Source: Verrucomicrobiota bacterium
Lineage (GTDB): Bacteria; Verrucomicrobiota; Verrucomicrobiia; Opitutales; Opitutaceae
Assembly (NCBI GenBank): GCA_028293565.1
Contig: JAQGON010000101.1
Coordinates: forward strand, 1-43,761
DNA length: 43,761 bases
Reading direction: 5' to 3'
The first letter of the stretch is position 1, and every line of letters starts with the position of its first letter. The notes under the pieces were generated by a model, which saw only the letters and a program-made list of their open reading frames with translations, ran no database searches and was not told the origin of the DNA. This document shows positions 41,178-43,761 of the stretch, in pieces. The translations under genes and the position numbers were made by a program.

Positions 41178-42119
41178 ATGCCGAAGCCGCATCTCGCCCT
41201 GCTCGCCGCCCTGCTCGCGGCCTATGGCATCCAGCATTTCTCCGACCACATCGACCCGTACCACCTCGATGTCCTCACCGGCATCGGCATCAATGTGATC
41301 CTCGCAGTGTCCCTCAACCTCGTGAACGGATACACCGGCCAGTTCTCGCTTGGCCACGCGGGCTTCATGTCCGTGGGAGCGTACCTGTCGGCGGCGGTCA
41401 CGCTGTTCCTCGGGCCCAAGCTTCTCGGCGAGGACGGCGGCACCGCCCTGCAGCAGGGCGGATTGTTCCTTGGCGCGCTGCTCGTCGGCGGACTGAGCGC
41501 CGCCCTCGCGGGGCTGGTGGTCGGCGTGCCGTCCCTGCGCCTGAAGGGGGATTATCTCGCGCTCGTCACGCTCGGCTTCGGGGAAATCATCCGCGTGACT
41601 TTCCAGAACGTCGAGTTCCTCGGCGGCGCCCTCGGCATGAACGGCATTCCGCCCTACACGTCGATTTTCTGGGTGCTGGCCTTCGTCGCCCTCACCGTGT
41701 TCGTCGTGACGTGCCTCGTGCACTCGACCTACGGCCGGGGATTTCTCGCCACGCACGACGACGAGATCGCCTCCGAAGCGGTGGGCCTGAACACGACGCG
41801 GTACAAGATCGTCGCCTTTGTCATCGGCGCTTTTTTCGCCGGGATCGCGGGCGGGCTCTACGGCCATTTCAAGCTCACGATCACGCCGACCGGCTTCGAT
41901 TTCACCAAGTCGATCGAGATCGTCGTGATGGTCATCCTCGGCGGCATGGGCAACACGGTGGGCGTGATCCTCGCGGCGATCCTGCTGACGCTGCTGCCGG
42001 AGGTGCTCCGCCCCATCGCCGAATACCGGATGGTGCTCTATTCGTTCCTCCTGATCGTGCTGATGCTCGTTCGCCCGCAGGGCCTGTTCAACTTCCGGAT
42101 GCGAAAAGCGAAAGCCTGA
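41178..42119 (+). CDS. livM: Branched-chain amino acid ABC transporter permease LivM
   Basis: Second membrane subunit, 313 residues with about eight hydrophobic segments. The LivM hallmarks NLVNGYTGQFSLGHAGFMSVGAY, GDYLALVTLGFGEIIRV and the coupling-loop segment ATHDDEIASEAVGLNTTRYKI are intact, as is VVMVILGGMGNTVGVILAA. It is tightly packed between livH (6 bases) and livG (26 bases). Confidence 0.95.
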   Translation: MPKPHLALLAALLAAYGIQHFSDHIDPYHLDVLTGIGINVILAVSLNLVNGYTGQFSLGHAGFMSVGAYLSAAVTLFLGPKLLGEDGGTALQQGGLFLGALLVGGLSAALAGLVVGVPSLRLKGDYLALVTLGFGEIIRVTFQNVEFLGGALGMNGIPPYTSIFWVLAFVALTVFVVTCLVHSTYGRGFLATHDDEIASEAVGLNTTRYKIVAFVIGAFFAGIAGGLYGHFKLTITPTGFDFTKSIEIVVMVILGGMGNTVGVILAAILLTLLPEVLRPIAEYRMVLYSFLLIVLMLVRPQGLFNFRMRKAKA

Positions 42120-42145
42120 GCCGATCTTCCGCCGCCCTCGCGATC

Positions 42146-42937
42146 ATGCCCGCTCCGCTCCTCCAGCTCGACAAGACCACGATCCGCTTCGGGGGGCTGA
42201 CGGCGGTGAACGGCGTCGATTTCACCGTCGGCGAGGGCGAGCTCTGCGGCCTGATCGGTCCCAACGGCGCCGGCAAGACCACCGTGTTCAACGTCATCAC
42301 CGGCGTCTACCAGCCCACCGACGGCACGGTGACGTTCTGCGGCCGCAACCTCGCCGGCCTGGCCGTCAACGAGATCGTCGAGTGCGGCATCGCGCGCACC
42401 TTCCAGAACATCCGGCTCTTCGGCAGCCTCTCCGTTTTCGACAACGTCCGCGTCGCCTGCAACCTCCACCGCGCGACCAGCCCGATCCACGCCCTGGTGC
42501 GGCTCGGCGCGTTCCGCTCCGACGAGGCGGCCGTGACCAGGGTCGCGGAGGAGCTTCTCGAGATCTTCAACCTCCGGCGCTTCCGCGACGCGCCGGCGAA
42601 GAGCCTGCCTTACGGCGAGCAGCGCCGGCTCGAGATCGTCCGCTGCCTCGCCACCCGTCCGAAGCTGCTCCTGCTCGATGAACCCGCCGCCGGCATGAAT
42701 CCGTCCGAGAAGGTGGACCTGATCCGGCTGATCCAGCAGATCCAGAAACAGTTCAACCTCTCGATTCTTTTGGTGGAGCACTCGATGAAAGTCGTGATGG
42801 GCGTCTGCCAGCGCATCGCCGTCCTCGACTACGGTGTGAAAATCGCCGAAGGCGATCCCGCCGCCATCCAGGGCGACCCCAAGGTGATCGAGGCCTACCT
42901 CGGCGAGGACCACACCAGCAACCTGTCGCACCACTGA
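42146..42937 (+). CDS. livG: Branched-chain amino acid ABC transporter ATPase LivG
   Basis: Cytoplasmic ATPase subunit. 263 residues with Walker A GPNGAGKTT, the Q-loop in ARTFQNIRLF typical of LivG, a signature region LPYGEQRR (where classical ABC proteins have LSGGQ), Walker B LLLLDEPAAGMNP and the H-loop VEHSMKVVM. The ATG at 42146 is chosen. livF follows after a 103-base spacer. Confidence 0.95.
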   Translation: MPAPLLQLDKTTIRFGGLTAVNGVDFTVGEGELCGLIGPNGAGKTTVFNVITGVYQPTDGTVTFCGRNLAGLAVNEIVECGIARTFQNIRLFGSLSVFDNVRVACNLHRATSPIHALVRLGAFRSDEAAVTRVAEELLEIFNLRRFRDAPAKSLPYGEQRRLEIVRCLATRPKLLLLDEPAAGMNPSEKVDLIRLIQQIQKQFNLSILLVEHSMKVVMGVCQRIAVLDYGVKIAEGDPAAIQGDPKVIEAYLGEDHTSNLSHH

Positions 42938-43040
42938 TTCAATTGCGGACCTTTGGGCTTTCACGATCCCATCGCCGGCCTTCCACTCTTTTTCTCGACG
43001 CCGGAATCACCTTTCCGGTTTCCGGTCTCCGCACTCCGCA
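42938..43040. other. Spacer between livG and livF
   Basis: No gene. Contains a small hairpin CCGGAATCACCTTTCCGG and pyrimidine-rich words (TTTCCGGTCTCCGCACTCCGCA) that end at the livF ATG. In composition it resembles the spacers before proB and sufD, but no long arms can be aligned. Confidence 0.4.
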
Positions 43041-43748
43041 ATGCTCAAAGTTTCCGACCTCTCCGTTTCCTACGGCGCCATTTCAGCGCTGGCCGGGATT
43101 TCCTTCCAGATCGAGGCCGGCTCGATCGTCACGCTGATCGGCGGGAACGGCGCGGGGAAGACCACCACCCTGCGCACGATCTCCGGCCTGCTGCGGCCGA
43201 AGTCGGGGCAGATCACCTTCCTCGGCGAGGACATCACGCGGCTGCCGGCCCACAAGATCGTCGCGCGCGGGCTCTGCCATGTGCCGGAGGGCCGGATGAT
43301 ATTCTCCAATCTCACTGTCGATGAAAACCTCGCGATGGGCGCGTACCTCCAGAAGGACGCCGCGCTCGTCGCGAAAAACCGGGAGTACGTGTTCAGCGTT
43401 TTTCCCCGTCTCAAGGAGCGCATCAGGCAGATGGCCGGCACGCTCTCCGGCGGCGAGCAGCAGATGCTCGCCATCGGGCGCGCGCTGATGGGCAGCCCGA
43501 AATTCCTGATGCTCGACGAGCCGTCGCTGGGCATCGCGCCGAGGCTGATCAGCACGATTTTCGAGAAGATCGTCGAAATCAACCGGAAGCAGGGAATCAC
43601 CATCCTCCTCGTCGAGCAGAACGCGAACCTCGCGCTCGAAGTCAGCCAGCAGGCCTACGTCCTTGAAACCGGCCACATCGTGATGCAGGGCGAAAGCAAG
43701 CAGCTCCGCAACGACCCCCAGCTGAAAGCGACCTACCTCGGAGGGTAG
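43041..43748 (+). CDS. livF: Branched-chain amino acid ABC transporter ATPase LivF
   Basis: Second ATPase of the importer, 235 residues. Walker A GGNGAGKTT, Q-loop region GLCHVPEGRMIFSNLTV (LivF-typical), signature LSGGEQQML, Walker B FLMLDEPSLGIAP and H-loop VEQNANLALEVSQQAYVLETG are all present. It completes the set SBP1-SBP2-livH-livM-livG-livF, one operon in layout. The TAG stop at 43746-43748 is part of the GTAG head of a REP that runs off the window. Confidence 0.96.
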   Translation: MLKVSDLSVSYGAISALAGISFQIEAGSIVTLIGGNGAGKTTTLRTISGLLRPKSGQITFLGEDITRLPAHKIVARGLCHVPEGRMIFSNLTVDENLAMGAYLQKDAALVAKNREYVFSVFPRLKERIRQMAGTLSGGEQQMLAIGRALMGSPKFLMLDEPSLGIAPRLISTIFEKIVEINRKQGITILLVEQNANLALEVSQQAYVLETGHIVMQGESKQLRNDPQLKATYLGG

Positions 43749-43761
43749 AACGGGTCTCCGA
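43745..43761. repeat. REP of the CACGGGTC family, cut by the window end
   Basis: GTAG followed by AACGGGTCTCCGA, the same head, stem start and loop as the REPs bounding the 104-bp elements apart from one base. The right part of the stem and any partner lie beyond the window. The GTAG overlaps the livF stop codon. Confidence 0.7.

Noticed and set aside
1-43761. tRNA, rRNA, transposase or phage genes
   Set aside because: None recognised on either strand by reading; all larger reading frames are explained by ordinary chromosomal genes or by repeats.

Overview
The window reads as chromosomal DNA of a GC-rich Gram-negative bacterium, most likely a member of the Verrucomicrobiota, class Opitutia (Opitutaceae-like). 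Outer-membrane functions are present (lpxA, a PldA phospholipase, an LptF/LptG permease). Two lineage-typical families (DUF5069 and TIGR03790) occur. The short spacers are packed with dispersed palindromic repeats of kinds familiar from Verrucomicrobia and Planctomycetes. The taxonomic call is inference from gene content; there is no rRNA in the window. I see no tRNA, CRISPR array, prophage, transposase or defence island.

Layout. 0-7 kb: housekeeping genes pyrH, frr, proB and a Rep/PcrA-type helicase on +, an M19 dipeptidase on -, then trxB. 7.0-8.4 kb: an array of imperfect hairpin repeats containing a partial duplication of the DUF5069 gene end, the DUF5069 gene, and the promoter of a Fur-like repressor. 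8.4-13.1 kb: fur-like, sufC, sufB, sufD and sufT, an iron-sulphur assembly operon whose sufC reading frame is interrupted by an apparent two-base loss. 13.1-19.0 kb: a secreted trypsin-type protease, adenine deaminase, ClpP and a TIGR03790 protein. 19.0-20.5 kb: two repeat families around a fluoride channel and a half-size EamA transporter. 20.5-27.4 kb: a long leftward cluster, aroB, an unknown protein, lpxA, pdxA, an A-type Fe-S carrier, infC, an amidase and an S1/P1-type nuclease. 27.4-36.4 kb: xylA, lipoproteins, PldA, POT and SMR transporters, a TIGR02466 oxygenase, a glycine-zipper protein, a SeqA homologue and DgkA. 36.4-43.8 kb: an LptF/LptG-type permease, then two tandem substrate-binding proteins followed by livH, livM, livG and livF, a complete branched-chain-amino-acid-type ABC importer.

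How the genes work together. The suf block and the A-type carrier at 23.5 kb make and deliver Fe-S clusters, probably under control of the adjacent Fur-like protein, which has two palindromic operators over its own promoter. lpxA, the LptF/LptG permease, PldA, the amidase and DgkA build and remodel the envelope. The liv block imports amino acids or related amides.

Most notable: a clear SeqA homologue outside the Gammaproteobacteria; a sufC frameshift in a CG run; a Fur-family regulator without the CxxC zinc site next to suf; two families of GTAG-headed REP palindromes arranged as REPINs, including two 104-bp copies in opposite orientation differing at one base; several other spacer-repeat families; and start codons that are mostly preceded by pyrimidine-rich rather than Shine-Dalgarno-like leaders.
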